Below are positions 1 to 6,327 of a DNA stretch of 9,292 nt, in pieces (the first letter of the stretch is position 1; the number at the start of each line of letters is the position of its first letter). The DNA comes from Phycisphaerales bacterium (GTDB lineage Bacteria; Planctomycetota; Phycisphaerae; Phycisphaerales; SM1A02), in assembly GCA_020427625.1 (NCBI GenBank), contig JAGQOI010000306.1, positions 1-9,292 on the forward strand. The letters run 5' to 3'. Position numbers and translations under genes: made by a program. Below the pieces are notes generated by a model. The model was not told the DNA's origin, did no database searches, and saw only the letters and a list, made by a program, of their open reading frames with translations.

Positions 1-1
1 T

Positions 2-847
2 CCCTCGTGGGGGATGCCGGATCTGTCTTCGGTGGCCGGTCGCGGGTACGGGCCCGATGCCGCGCCGTCGTGGGAGCCGCTGCCCGGTCGGCCGCTCGAA
101 CCCGCGCACGCGCTGGACTTCCTGTTCGGCACGGATCTTCAGGGGCGCAGCGTCCTGTGGCGGGTGCTGTACGGCGCGCGGGTGTCGCTGACGATCGCGC
201 TGGGCGCGTCGATCCTGTCGCTCGCGATCGGGACCGCGCTGGGCGCGATCGCCGGGTACTTCGGCGGCCTTGCGGACGTCCTCATCACGTGGCTCTTCAC
301 GACCATGGCGTCGATCCCGCGCATCCTGCTCGTGCTCGCGATGGCGTACGCGATGCGCGACGTCGATTTCGCCGCGCTCGGCATCAGTCCCTCGTCGGAT
401 TGGACCGGCATCGTCATGCTCATCGTCGCGATGGGACTCACGACCTGGGTCACCGTCTGCCGCCTCATCCGCGGCGAGGTGATGAAGCAGCGCTCGATGG
501 ACTACGAGGCCGCGGCCCGGGCGATCGGCATGTCGCGCGGGCGCGTGCTCGTGCGCCACCTGCTGCCCAACGTGTTCTACCTCGTGATCATCCAGTTCTC
601 GCTGCTGTTCCCGCTCTTCATCCACCTCGAGGTCATCCTGAGCTACCTCGGGCTGGGTCCGAGCGCGGACACGAGCGTGAGCTGGGGCCAGATGATCCAG
701 GCGTCGCTCCAGGAACTCATGCGCTCGCCCGTCGTCTGGTGGCAGCTCGCGACGGCGACCGTCGCCGTGTTCGGCATCAGTCTCGCCCTCAACCTGTTCG
801 GGGACGCCCTGCGCGACGCCCTCGACCCGCGCGTGCAGGGACGCTGA
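2..847 (+). CDS. OppC/DppC-type peptide ABC transporter permease (5' partial)
   Basis: This is an inner-membrane permease subunit of a binding-protein-dependent ABC importer of the oligopeptide/dipeptide/nickel class. The frame is open to the left edge. A methionine at base 14 is only an internal candidate: family members carry a first membrane helix about 50 residues before the GTD-x-x-GR motif, and only 38 residues precede it here, with no helix, so the true start lies outside. Counting from that methionine, GTDLQGRSVLWRVLYGARVSL is spread over residues 39-59, with hydrophobic helices near 57-80, 87-112, 131-150, 188-212 and 242-262. The EAA loop that docks on the ATPase is EAAARAIG (165-172), followed by RHLLPN. 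The C-terminal LFGDALRDALDPR is typical of the family. Its OppB-like partner, ATPases and binding protein are expected to the left. The substrate cannot be told. The family call is secure. Confidence 0.93.
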   Translation, partial: PSWGMPDLSSVAGRGYGPDAAPSWEPLPGRPLEPAHALDFLFGTDLQGRSVLWRVLYGARVSLTIALGASILSLAIGTALGAIAGYFGGLADVLITWLFTTMASIPRILLVLAMAYAMRDVDFAALGISPSSDWTGIVMLIVAMGLTTWVTVCRLIRGEVMKQRSMDYEAAARAIGMSRGRVLVRHLLPNVFYLVIIQFSLLFPLFIHLEVILSYLGLGPSADTSVSWGQMIQASLQELMRSPVVWWQLATATVAVFGISLALNLFGDALRDALDPRVQGR

Positions 848-851
848 CGCC

Positions 852-868
852 GCGGCGTCGAGCGCCGC
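852..868. terminator. Possible bidirectional hairpin between convergent genes
   Basis: The 21-bp gap between the stops of the peptide permease (847) and the ABC-2 permease (869) contains GCGGCG at 852-857 and CGCCGC at 863-868, a perfect 6-bp stem with a TCGAG loop. A competing perfect 14-bp palindrome, GACGCCGCGGCGTC, spans 846-859 and includes the last two bases of the stop codon. Neither strand has a T-run after the stem, so this is not a canonical intrinsic terminator. The position suits a shared terminator, but GC-rich stems of this size are common by chance in such a genome. Confidence 0.3.
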
Positions 869-2773
869 TCAACTCGTGCCCGCGAGCTTCCGGACCGTCA
901 TCATGAAGGTGCGCTTCATGTTCGTGTGCAGGCCGATCACGAGCGCGATGTAGATCGCGCCGGTGATCGCGGCCCCCACGACCAGGCCCGCGCGGCTGCC
1001 GTTCTCGAAGCTGTCCGGCAGCGCCTCGTCCGGCGCGGTGACCGCCCAGAGCAGATTCATCGGACTGAAGGTGTTCAGGACGGCGCCGACGATCGGCAGC
1101 GAACGCGCGCCGAGGCCGCACAACCCGAGAATGCCGGCGATCGTCAGCACCACCACGACCGCCGCGATGACCGAGCCGATCGTCCCCTTGCTCTTGATCG
1201 ACCACGACAACCCGATCACGACGCAGAACGCGACGAACGGAACGAACATGAGCGGCACGGCGATGGCGGCCTCGGGCAGGATGAGCGGCATCATCGGCCC
1301 GCCCGGACGCGAGGCGTCGACCGGAAAGGACACCGTGCGTCCGAACCCGTCCGCCAGCGTGTAGATCGCGATGATCGCCAGCGTCACGACCGGCACGATC
1401 ATCATCGGCACGAGGTACACCACCAGCCCGCGAAGCTTGCCCGCCAGGTACGGGCCCGGCTGGATCGGCGTCGTCAGGATGATGTCCAGCGATCCGTCCT
1501 CGCGCTCGCGGCTCACCGCCGTCGCGCTGAGCTGGAGCGACGTCAGGATGATGATCACCAGCTCGGCGCCGACGATCGCCTGCACCGCGATGCGGAAGTC
1601 CTGGTGACTCGAGATGAGCTTCGTGTGGTACGTCGTCACCAGGATGATCGCGACGAGCACGCCCACCGCGACGAATCCCCACCGGGCGGCGATCGCCGGC
1701 AGCGACTTCCCGCGGGCGACCGCCTCGCGCCAGGCGACCGGGTGGTTCGAGACGCGCCGGGCCGGACGCTCGGTGGCCCCCTTCGCGCCCAGGCCGAACA
1801 TCCGACGGTACCACGGAATCGTGCCGACCTTCGCGCCGATCACCCGCAGACGCATCGTCGAGAACGCGATCAGGAAGAAGCTGATGACCATGCCCAGCCA
1901 GGCGTACGCCGCGATCGGACTGCCGAACCACAGACGCTGGATCCACGTCGCGTCGATCTCGTCGAACGTGTGCGGGACGTACGCCTTGGAGGACAGCATG
2001 ACCTCCAGGGCGAGGAACGGATTGAGCGGCGTGACGAGCGTCGTCCACGACGCCTGCGAGCCCGGACCGACCGGCTGACGCATGAGGGCGTCGGCCGCGG
2101 CCGTGATGAACAGGTACATGACGACCGCGATGTAGAAGATGAACACCGCGCGGCGACCCGCGGTGCGGGTGACGCTGAGGGTCACCGCGATCGCCGCGAC
2201 CAGCAGCGAGCTGATCCCGGCGATCGCGTAGCTCGCGAAGATCGATTCGCCCGGCACGCCGCCGAAGAACTGGGTGATCGCGAACAGCGGCAGCGTCGAG
2301 AACAGCAGGGCGACGACGAAGAACAGGCGCCCGAACAGGTTGCCGAGCACGATCTGGAGCGAATTCAGCGGCGTCGTGAGGAGGATGTCCCAGGTCCGCG
2401 GATTCGCCTCCTGCGCGATCGCGCCGGCCATGAAGATCGGCGTCAGAAGGCAGATCAGGGCGAGCTGGAAACGACTGATCCAGGTGAACGTCTGCGCCCC
2501 GGCCGCCGCCATGTCCCGCACCGACAGGGCGTTGCTGCTCGAACTCACCATCATGAAGAGCAGGAGCACGATCATGACGGCGAGATAGCCGGACCGGATG
2601 ATGAGGTGACGCGTCCGGACCGAGCCGCCCTGGACGAGGCGCATGCAGATGGGGTTGGTCGGGATGAGTCGCAGGAGCCAGTTGAGAATCGTCGGCATCG
2701 GTGGGGATTCATCGGGGATCACGGTCGATCCCGGGTCCGCGATTGGGGTCGGTCCCTTGACAGCGGTGTTCAC
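869..2773 (-). CDS. ABC-2 type transporter permease with two fused halves
   Basis: This is a large integral-membrane protein (634 residues) of the ABC-2 permease type, which usually exports lipids, polysaccharides, drugs or proteins together with a separate ATPase. About twelve hydrophobic segments are visible, for example near residues 62-78, 103-120, 145-168, 185-226, 285-305, 366-383, 395-413, 450-474, 503-526, 530-553 and 597-615. The ABC-2 signature occurs twice: RTWDILLTTP at 126-135 and GSLDIILTTP at 427-436, about 301 residues apart, each followed by a similar L-G-[NK]-L segment. The protein therefore looks like two permease halves in one chain. The GTG start at 2773 adds 25 polar, proline-rich residues. 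The ATG at 2698 (MPTILNWLL), just before the hydrophobic and basic core, is a serious alternative, and neither start has a clear Shine-Dalgarno sequence. No ATPase lies beside it and it appears to be transcribed alone. The substrate is unknown. Confidence 0.9.
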   Translation of the reverse strand: MNTAVKGPTPIADPGSTVIPDESPPMPTILNWLLRLIPTNPICMRLVQGGSVRTRHLIIRSGYLAVMIVLLLFMMVSSSSNALSVRDMAAAGAQTFTWISRFQLALICLLTPIFMAGAIAQEANPRTWDILLTTPLNSLQIVLGNLFGRLFFVVALLFSTLPLFAITQFFGGVPGESIFASYAIAGISSLLVAAIAVTLSVTRTAGRRAVFIFYIAVVMYLFITAAADALMRQPVGPGSQASWTTLVTPLNPFLALEVMLSSKAYVPHTFDEIDATWIQRLWFGSPIAAYAWLGMVISFFLIAFSTMRLRVIGAKVGTIPWYRRMFGLGAKGATERPARRVSNHPVAWREAVARGKSLPAIAARWGFVAVGVLVAIILVTTYHTKLISSHQDFRIAVQAIVGAELVIIILTSLQLSATAVSREREDGSLDIILTTPIQPGPYLAGKLRGLVVYLVPMMIVPVVTLAIIAIYTLADGFGRTVSFPVDASRPGGPMMPLILPEAAIAVPLMFVPFVAFCVVIGLSWSIKSKGTIGSVIAAVVVVLTIAGILGLCGLGARSLPIVGAVLNTFSPMNLLWAVTAPDEALPDSFENGSRAGLVVGAAITGAIYIALVIGLHTNMKRTFMMTVRKLAGTS

Positions 2774-2786
2774 GTCGTTGAATAAT
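2757..2786 (+). promoter_or_regulatory. Near-consensus sigma70-type promoter reading towards rny
   Basis: A perfect TTGACA at 2757-2762 is followed, after an 18-bp spacer, by AATAAT at 2781-2786, five of six matches to TATAAT. Transcription would begin near 2793 on the plus strand. This is the best promoter match I see in the window and it stands out in such GC-rich DNA. It overlaps the GTG start of the leftward ABC-2 permease at 2773, so either that permease starts at the inner ATG (2698) or the two transcription units overlap. The nearest gene it could serve is rny, with a leader of about 375 nt. A short non-coding RNA is an alternative product. Confidence 0.55.
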
Positions 2787-2863
2787 CCGGCTCTGTACTG
2801 TCACTTGAGTCCGGTCATTCTGCAAGCGGAGGACCGGGGTGGCGGGACGGTTGTTTTCTCGGA

Positions 2864-2888
2864 GGTCGCGCGACGTGGTCGCGCGACG
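2864..2888. repeat. Tandem pair of perfect 10-bp palindromes
   Basis: GTCGCGCGAC, itself a perfect palindrome, occurs at 2865-2874 and again at 2878-2887, separated by GTG. Viewed as direct repeats, the 12-mer GGTCGCGCGACG occurs at 2864-2875 and 2877-2888, one base apart. The pair can bind dimeric proteins as two half-overlapping sites, or fold in RNA as a 10-bp GC stem with a 3-nt loop. It lies in the intergenic region about 70 bp downstream of the predicted start of the rightward promoter. No T-run follows on either strand, so it is not a standard terminator. Confidence 0.75.
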
Positions 2889-3159
2889 ACCCCGATTCCC
2901 GTCGATCCGGGCGATCCCGGACCGACCGCCGCATGCTCGTTCATGTGGCGCATAGATTGAATTGCCAGACGGTTGCGATTGCCTCCTCGATCCCGCTCAC
3001 GTGTTTCCGGCGCCCGACGCATCGGCCCGACCCCTCGCGGTCGACCGCTCGCGTCGCTCCGGCGGAGATGTCCTGCGCCCTGACCGAGCGGCCGCGCCGG
3101 CTCGCAGTTCATGATCGTCGCCGACCCGCCCCGGAGCGGGCGGCCGTCACCGTACTGTG

Positions 3160-3164
3160 AGGAG
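3160..3164 (+). promoter_or_regulatory. Ribosome binding site that decides the rny start
   Basis: AGGAG at 3160-3164 lies 4 nt before a GTG at 3169. The longer reading starts at a GTG at 3157, which has no purine-rich sequence upstream and would place this AGGAG inside its own second and third codons. The spacing is slightly short but favours 3169. The hairpin at 3126-3143 lies just upstream and does not cover the site. Confidence 0.6.
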
Positions 3165-3168
3165 CACC

Positions 3169-4761
3169 GTGATTCCGACTCCTTTTCTTGCCCTTGAGAC
3201 CACCGGCATCGTCCTGTCGGTGATCGGTGTCGTCGTGGGTCTCGTCATCGGCTGGGTCGTCCACGTCGTCGTCACCGGGACGACCCTGCGGAGTGCGAAG
3301 ACCGAAGCCGAACAGGTCCTTCGGGCCGCCGAGGCCGAGGCCGAAGTGGTCCGTCAGCGGGCCGAACTCGAAGCGGAGAAGAAGGCCGCTCAGCGTCGCG
3401 AGGAATTCGACCACGAGATGAGCGTCGCCCGCGATGAGCTCAAGCAGACCCAGAATCGTCTGGAGAAGCGAGAGGACAAGCTCGATCGCAAGCTCGAGGC
3501 CGTCACGGACCGCGAGGGCCGGCTCGACGAACGCGAACGGGCGTCGAAGGCCGCGGAGGGCCGGATCGCCGCGAAGCAGGCCGAGATCGACGCCCGCGAG
3601 CAGGATCTGCTGCGGCGCGTCGAGGGGGTCGCGGGACTGTCCGTCGCCGATGCGAAGGAGTTCGTCCTCGAGGAGACGCGCCGGCAGGCGATCCACGATT
3701 CCGCCCGTCTCACCGCGAAGATCATCGAGGACGCCGAGGCCGAAGCCCGGACGCAGAGCCGCGAGATCACCCTCCAGGCGATCCAGCGCTTCGCCGCCGA
3801 TCACGTCGTCGACTCCACGGTCCGCAGCGTGCGCATCCCGTCCGACGAGATGAAGGGCCGCATCATCGGACGCGAAGGCCGCAACATCCGTGCCCTGGAG
3901 AAGGCGACCGGCGTCGACATCCTCGTCGACGACACGCCCGGCGTCATCGCCGTGTCGTGCTTCGACCCCATCCGGCGGGCCATGGCCGGCGAGGCCCTCA
4001 CCCGTCTCGTCGCCGACGGACGCGTCCATCCCGCCCGCATCGAGGAGATCGTCGAGTCCGTCAAGAAGGACATGCAGGAACGCATCCAGAAGCACGGCAA
4101 CGACGCCGTCATCGAGTGCAACGTCCGCGGCCTGCATCCGAAGATCATCGAGGCGATGGGCAAGCTCGCCTTCCGCACCTCCTACGGGCAGAACGTGCTG
4201 CGGCACTCGATCGAGGTCGCCTACCTGAGCCAGATGATCGCCGACCAGCTCGGCCTCAACGGCGGCATCGCCCGACGCGCCGGCTTCCTGCACGACATCG
4301 GCAAGGCGATGGACCACGAGATGGAGGGCGGGCACCCGGCGATCGGGATGGAGTTCGCCAAGAAGTACGGCGAGAAGTCGCCGCAGGTCCTCAACGCCAT
4401 CGGCGGGCATCACGGCGACATCGAGTCGATCTCCGTGTACACGCCGATCGTCATGGCCGCGGACTCCCTCTCGGGCGCCCGTCCCGGCGCTCGCCGCGAG
4501 TCGATGGAGCTGTACATCAAGCGCCTGGAGCAGTTGGAGGGCATCGCGAGGGAACTGGGCAAGGGCATGGTGGAGGAGGCGCACGCGATCCAGGCGGGAC
4601 GCGAGGTCCGCGTGATCGTCGACGCCCGACGGGCCGACGACGCCCAGACCTTCATCCTCGCCCGCGACATCGCCAAGCGCGTCGAGGAGGAGATGACCTT
4701 CCCCGGCGAGATCAAGGTGACCGTCCTCCGCGAGGTCCGGGCCGAGGCGACGGCGCGATAG
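3169..4761 (+). CDS. rny: Ribonuclease Y (membrane-anchored endoribonuclease)
   Basis: RNase Y is a membrane-bound endonuclease that starts mRNA decay and processes some transcripts. All family parts are present in order in 530 residues, close to the usual 510-530. A single N-terminal membrane anchor lies at about 14-36 (LSVIGVVVGLVIGW), then a long charged coiled coil at about 38-165 rich in Glu, Arg, Lys and Ala. A KH RNA-binding domain follows with GRIIGREGRNI at 220-230. The HD phosphohydrolase domain runs from VLRHSIE (about 343) through the metal-binding HDIGK (His375-Asp376) and GGHHGD (about 412-417) to AADSLSGARPGARRE. I chose the GTG at 3169 over the one at 3157 because of the AGGAG before it. 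The gene follows a long leader, and a 141-bp gap separates it from efp, so it may be its own unit. Nothing looks broken. Confidence 0.97.
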   Translation: MIPTPFLALETTGIVLSVIGVVVGLVIGWVVHVVVTGTTLRSAKTEAEQVLRAAEAEAEVVRQRAELEAEKKAAQRREEFDHEMSVARDELKQTQNRLEKREDKLDRKLEAVTDREGRLDERERASKAAEGRIAAKQAEIDAREQDLLRRVEGVAGLSVADAKEFVLEETRRQAIHDSARLTAKIIEDAEAEARTQSREITLQAIQRFAADHVVDSTVRSVRIPSDEMKGRIIGREGRNIRALEKATGVDILVDDTPGVIAVSCFDPIRRAMAGEALTRLVADGRVHPARIEEIVESVKKDMQERIQKHGNDAVIECNVRGLHPKIIEAMGKLAFRTSYGQNVLRHSIEVAYLSQMIADQLGLNGGIARRAGFLHDIGKAMDHEMEGGHPAIGMEFAKKYGEKSPQVLNAIGGHHGDIESISVYTPIVMAADSLSGARPGARRESMELYIKRLEQLEGIARELGKGMVEEAHAIQAGREVRVIVDARRADDAQTFILARDIAKRVEEEMTFPGEIKVTVLREVRAEATAR

Positions 4762-4802
4762 CGGCCCGTCCGGGTCCGGGAACCGCGCCCGGGGCGGCCG
4801 TT

Positions 4803-4817
4803 CCGGGCCGGGCCCGG
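4803..4817 (+). terminator. Weak terminator-like hairpin after rny
   Basis: CCGGGC at 4803-4808 and GCCCGG at 4812-4817 form a perfect 6-bp stem with a CGG loop, 41 bp after the rny stop, in a stretch that is almost entirely G and C (4762-4825). There is no following T-run. Several overlapping GC stems are possible here. It may mark the end of the rny transcript, but it could equally be compositional. Confidence 0.22.
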
Positions 4818-4827
4818 CGTCGGGCTA

Positions 4828-4856
4828 TGGAATCGCACCGGCCGGCCTGCTATTCT
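4828..4856 (+). promoter_or_regulatory. Candidate efp promoter
   Basis: TATTCT at 4851-4856 matches the -10 consensus at four of six positions and is one of few AT-rich hexamers in this intergenic gap. Seventeen bases upstream, TGGAAT at 4828-4833 matches the -35 consensus at only three of six. Transcription would start near 4863 and leave a leader of about 40 nt ahead of efp. The match is weak. The alternative is read-through from rny. Confidence 0.3.
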
Positions 4857-4860
4857 GTCC

Positions 4861-4901
4861 GGCTTCCCCCGGATTCCCCCGGATTCCTCGGAGATTCCCC
4901 C
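4861..4901 (+). repeat. Degenerate 10-bp tandem repeats ahead of efp
   Basis: Just before the efp start there are three head-to-tail decamers, GGCTTCCCCC (4861-4870), GGATTCCCCC (4871-4880) and GGATTCCTCG (4881-4890), and a fourth, shifted copy, GAGATTCCCCC (4891-4901). The pyrimidine-rich array would form nearly the whole efp leader if transcription starts near 4863. GGAG at 4890-4893, nine bases before the ATG, is formed at the junction of the last two copies and serves as the Shine-Dalgarno sequence. Confidence 0.7.
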
Positions 4902-4902
4902 A

Positions 4903-5478
4903 ATGCCGATCAAGGCAAACGAAGTCAGGCGTGGACAGGCCGTGCTGTACGACGGCGCGCTTCAACTCATCATGGACACCGAGCACGTCAAGCCCGGCAA
5001 GGGCCCGGCGTACGTGCAGGCCAAGATGAAGAACCTCGAATCCGGAACGATCAAGACGAACCGGCTCAACTCCTTCGACAAGCTCGAGGACGTCTCCATC
5101 GACAAGCGGTCGATGCAGTTCCTCTACGACGGGTCCGGACGAGGTGAGGGTCCGTGGGTCTTCATGGACAACAACTCCTACGAACAGGTCGAGATCGACG
5201 CGGACGTCCTGCCCCGCGATCAGAGCCAGTGGCTCAAGGAGAACCTCGAGGTCGTCATCATGATGTACAACGGCAACGCCCTCGGGGTCGAACTGCCGAC
5301 GTCCATCGACCTCACCGTCACCGAGACCTCGCCCCAGGTCAGAGGTGCGACGGCGACGAACCAGCTCAAGGAGGCGACCGTCGAGACCGGCGCCCGCATC
5401 CGCGTGCCGCCGTTCATCGAGAACGGCCAGGTCGTCCGCGTCAACCCGGTGACCGGCGAGTACCTCGGCAAGGCCTGA
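4903..5478 (+). CDS. efp: Translation elongation factor P
   Basis: EF-P binds between the ribosomal P and E sites and helps form peptide bonds at consecutive prolines. The 191-residue protein has the standard three-domain layout: a KOW-like domain I (about 1-64) and two OB-type domains (about 65-127 and 128-191). The tip loop HVKPGKG places Lys33 at the position that is lysylated, rhamnosylated-arginine or otherwise modified in various bacteria. Here it is Lys, so a rhamnosyl-Arg system is not expected. The C-terminal domain has RVPPFIENGQVVRVNP and ends GEYLGKA, matching the conserved IRVP-F and GEY elements. The ATG at 4903 has GGAG nine bases upstream. rsmA starts 11 nt after the stop, so the two are probably co-transcribed. 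No modification enzyme (EpmA/EpmB type) is in the window. Identification is firm. Confidence 0.98.
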   Translation: MPIKANEVRRGQAVLYDGALQLIMDTEHVKPGKGPAYVQAKMKNLESGTIKTNRLNSFDKLEDVSIDKRSMQFLYDGSGRGEGPWVFMDNNSYEQVEIDADVLPRDQSQWLKENLEVVIMMYNGNALGVELPTSIDLTVTETSPQVRGATATNQLKEATVETGARIRVPPFIENGQVVRVNPVTGEYLGKA

Positions 5479-5489
5479 TCGCCGCCCCG

Positions 5490-6305
5490 ATGCAGACGAT
5501 CTCCGAGATCCGTGCCCTGCTCGCCGCCCGCGGGCTGCGTCCCAAGCACCGACTCGGCCAGAACTTCCTGCACGACAAGAACCAGATCACCCGACTCGTC
5601 GATGCCGCCGGCCTCCGGGCCGGCGATCTCGTGCTCGAGGTCGGGCCCGGCACCGGCACCCTCACCGAAGCCCTGCTCGACGCCGGCGCCGAGGTCGTCG
5701 CGTGCGAACTCGACGACGACATGGCCGACCTCGTCGAGGACCGGCTCGGCACACGTCTCACCCTGGTCCGAGGCGACTGCCTCGACCGCGGACGCACCCT
5801 CGCGCCCGCCGTCGTCGACGCCCTCGACGGACGACCCTTCCGACTCGTCGCCAACCTCCCGTACCAGGCCGCGAGCCCGCTCATCGCCGGACTGCTCGTC
5901 GACGGACATCCGTGCCTCGGACAGTACGTGACGATCCAGAAGGAGGTCGCCGACCGTCTCGCGGCCGCGCCGGGCACGAAGGACTACGGCACCCTCACCG
6001 TCATCGTGCAGGTGTTCGCGTCGGTGCATCGCATCGGCGTCCTCCCGCCCTCGTGCTTCTGGCCGGCGCCGAAGGTGACGAGCGCGATGATCGCGATCGA
6101 GCCCGGTCCGGCGGCGGACATCGAGGACCCGCACGCCTTCGCCCGATTCGTCGCGATGCTCTTCTCCCGTCGGCGCAAGCAACTCGGCGGACGCTTTGAT
6201 CGAGCCGCGACCTGGCCCGACGGCATCTCGCCGGAACAACGCCCGGAGACGCTCACCCCCGACCGTCTCGTCGCCCTCTGGCGGTGCTTCGGACACGAGC
6301 CCTGA
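5490..6305 (+). CDS. rsmA: 16S rRNA dimethyladenosine transferase RsmA/KsgA
   Basis: RsmA dimethylates two adjacent adenines (A1518 and A1519 in E. coli) near the 3' end of 16S rRNA with S-adenosylmethionine, a late quality-control step of small-subunit assembly. Its loss gives kasugamycin resistance in E. coli. The 271 residues (E. coli about 273) begin with RPKHRLGQNFL (17-27). Cofactor motif I is VLEVGPGTGTLT (48-59), with an acidic CELDDD (72-77) and GDCLD (95-99). The catalytic NLPY is at 122-125. FWPAPKV (190-196) and the basic FSRRRKQLGG near the C terminus are also family features. The frame is open further upstream inside efp, but the ATG at 5490, 11 nt after the efp stop, gives the normal family N terminus. 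There is no clear Shine-Dalgarno sequence, which suggests translational coupling to efp. Confidence 0.97.
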   Translation: MQTISEIRALLAARGLRPKHRLGQNFLHDKNQITRLVDAAGLRAGDLVLEVGPGTGTLTEALLDAGAEVVACELDDDMADLVEDRLGTRLTLVRGDCLDRGRTLAPAVVDALDGRPFRLVANLPYQAASPLIAGLLVDGHPCLGQYVTIQKEVADRLAAAPGTKDYGTLTVIVQVFASVHRIGVLPPSCFWPAPKVTSAMIAIEPGPAADIEDPHAFARFVAMLFSRRRKQLGGRFDRAATWPDGISPEQRPETLTPDRLVALWRCFGHEP

Positions 6306-6327
6306 CCCGCCGCCGTACCATGTCCCC

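Larger units (their letters stand above)
2774..3168. other. Long divergent intergenic region, presumed rny leader
   Basis: About 395 bp separate the leftward ABC-2 permease from rightward rny, and I see no convincing gene in them. The region holds the downstream end of the strong rightward promoter, two tandem 10-bp palindromes (2865-2887), a hairpin TCCGGG-CGAT-CCCGGA at 2906-2921 and another, CCGCCC-CGGAGC-GGGCGG, at 3126-3143, then the rny ribosome binding site. None of the stems is followed by a T-run. An open frame at 2933-3160 (75 codons, rich in Arg, Pro and Ala) resembles no family I know and is probably chance. I could not find a good leftward promoter for the permease. No known riboswitch class or tRNA was recognised. 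Confidence 0.6.

Noticed and set aside
926..2785. Long open frame (619 codons) on the plus strand, antisense to the ABC-2 permease.
   Set aside because: Its translation is a low-complexity mix of Arg, Asp, His, Gln and Glu with no known motifs, as expected for the opposite strand of a GC-rich membrane-protein gene.
2795..2825. Possible leftward promoter for the ABC-2 permease (TTGCAG at 2825-2820 on the minus strand, with ACAGTA or CAGTAC 18-19 bp on).
   Set aside because: The -10 match is poor and the spacing is not ideal, so it is not better than chance.
2933..3160. A 75-codon frame in the rny leader, with its stop touching the rny ribosome binding site.
   Set aside because: A leader peptide coupled to rny is attractive, but there is no clear Shine-Dalgarno sequence for the ATG at 2933 and no recognisable protein. 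Long chance frames are common at this GC content.
3109..4584. Long open frame (491 codons) on the minus strand across rny.
   Set aside because: rny is a full-length, motif-complete gene. The antisense translation is rich in Asp, Leu, Gly and Arg and matches nothing I recognise.
4849..4902. The frame of efp stays open upstream and would encode two Pro-Pro pairs just before the start, which is tempting given EF-P's role at polyproline.
   Set aside because: I read back to about 4805 in this frame and found no ATG, GTG or TTG. The Pro codons follow from the C-rich decamer repeats. The ATG at 4903 has a good Shine-Dalgarno sequence and matches the family N terminus.
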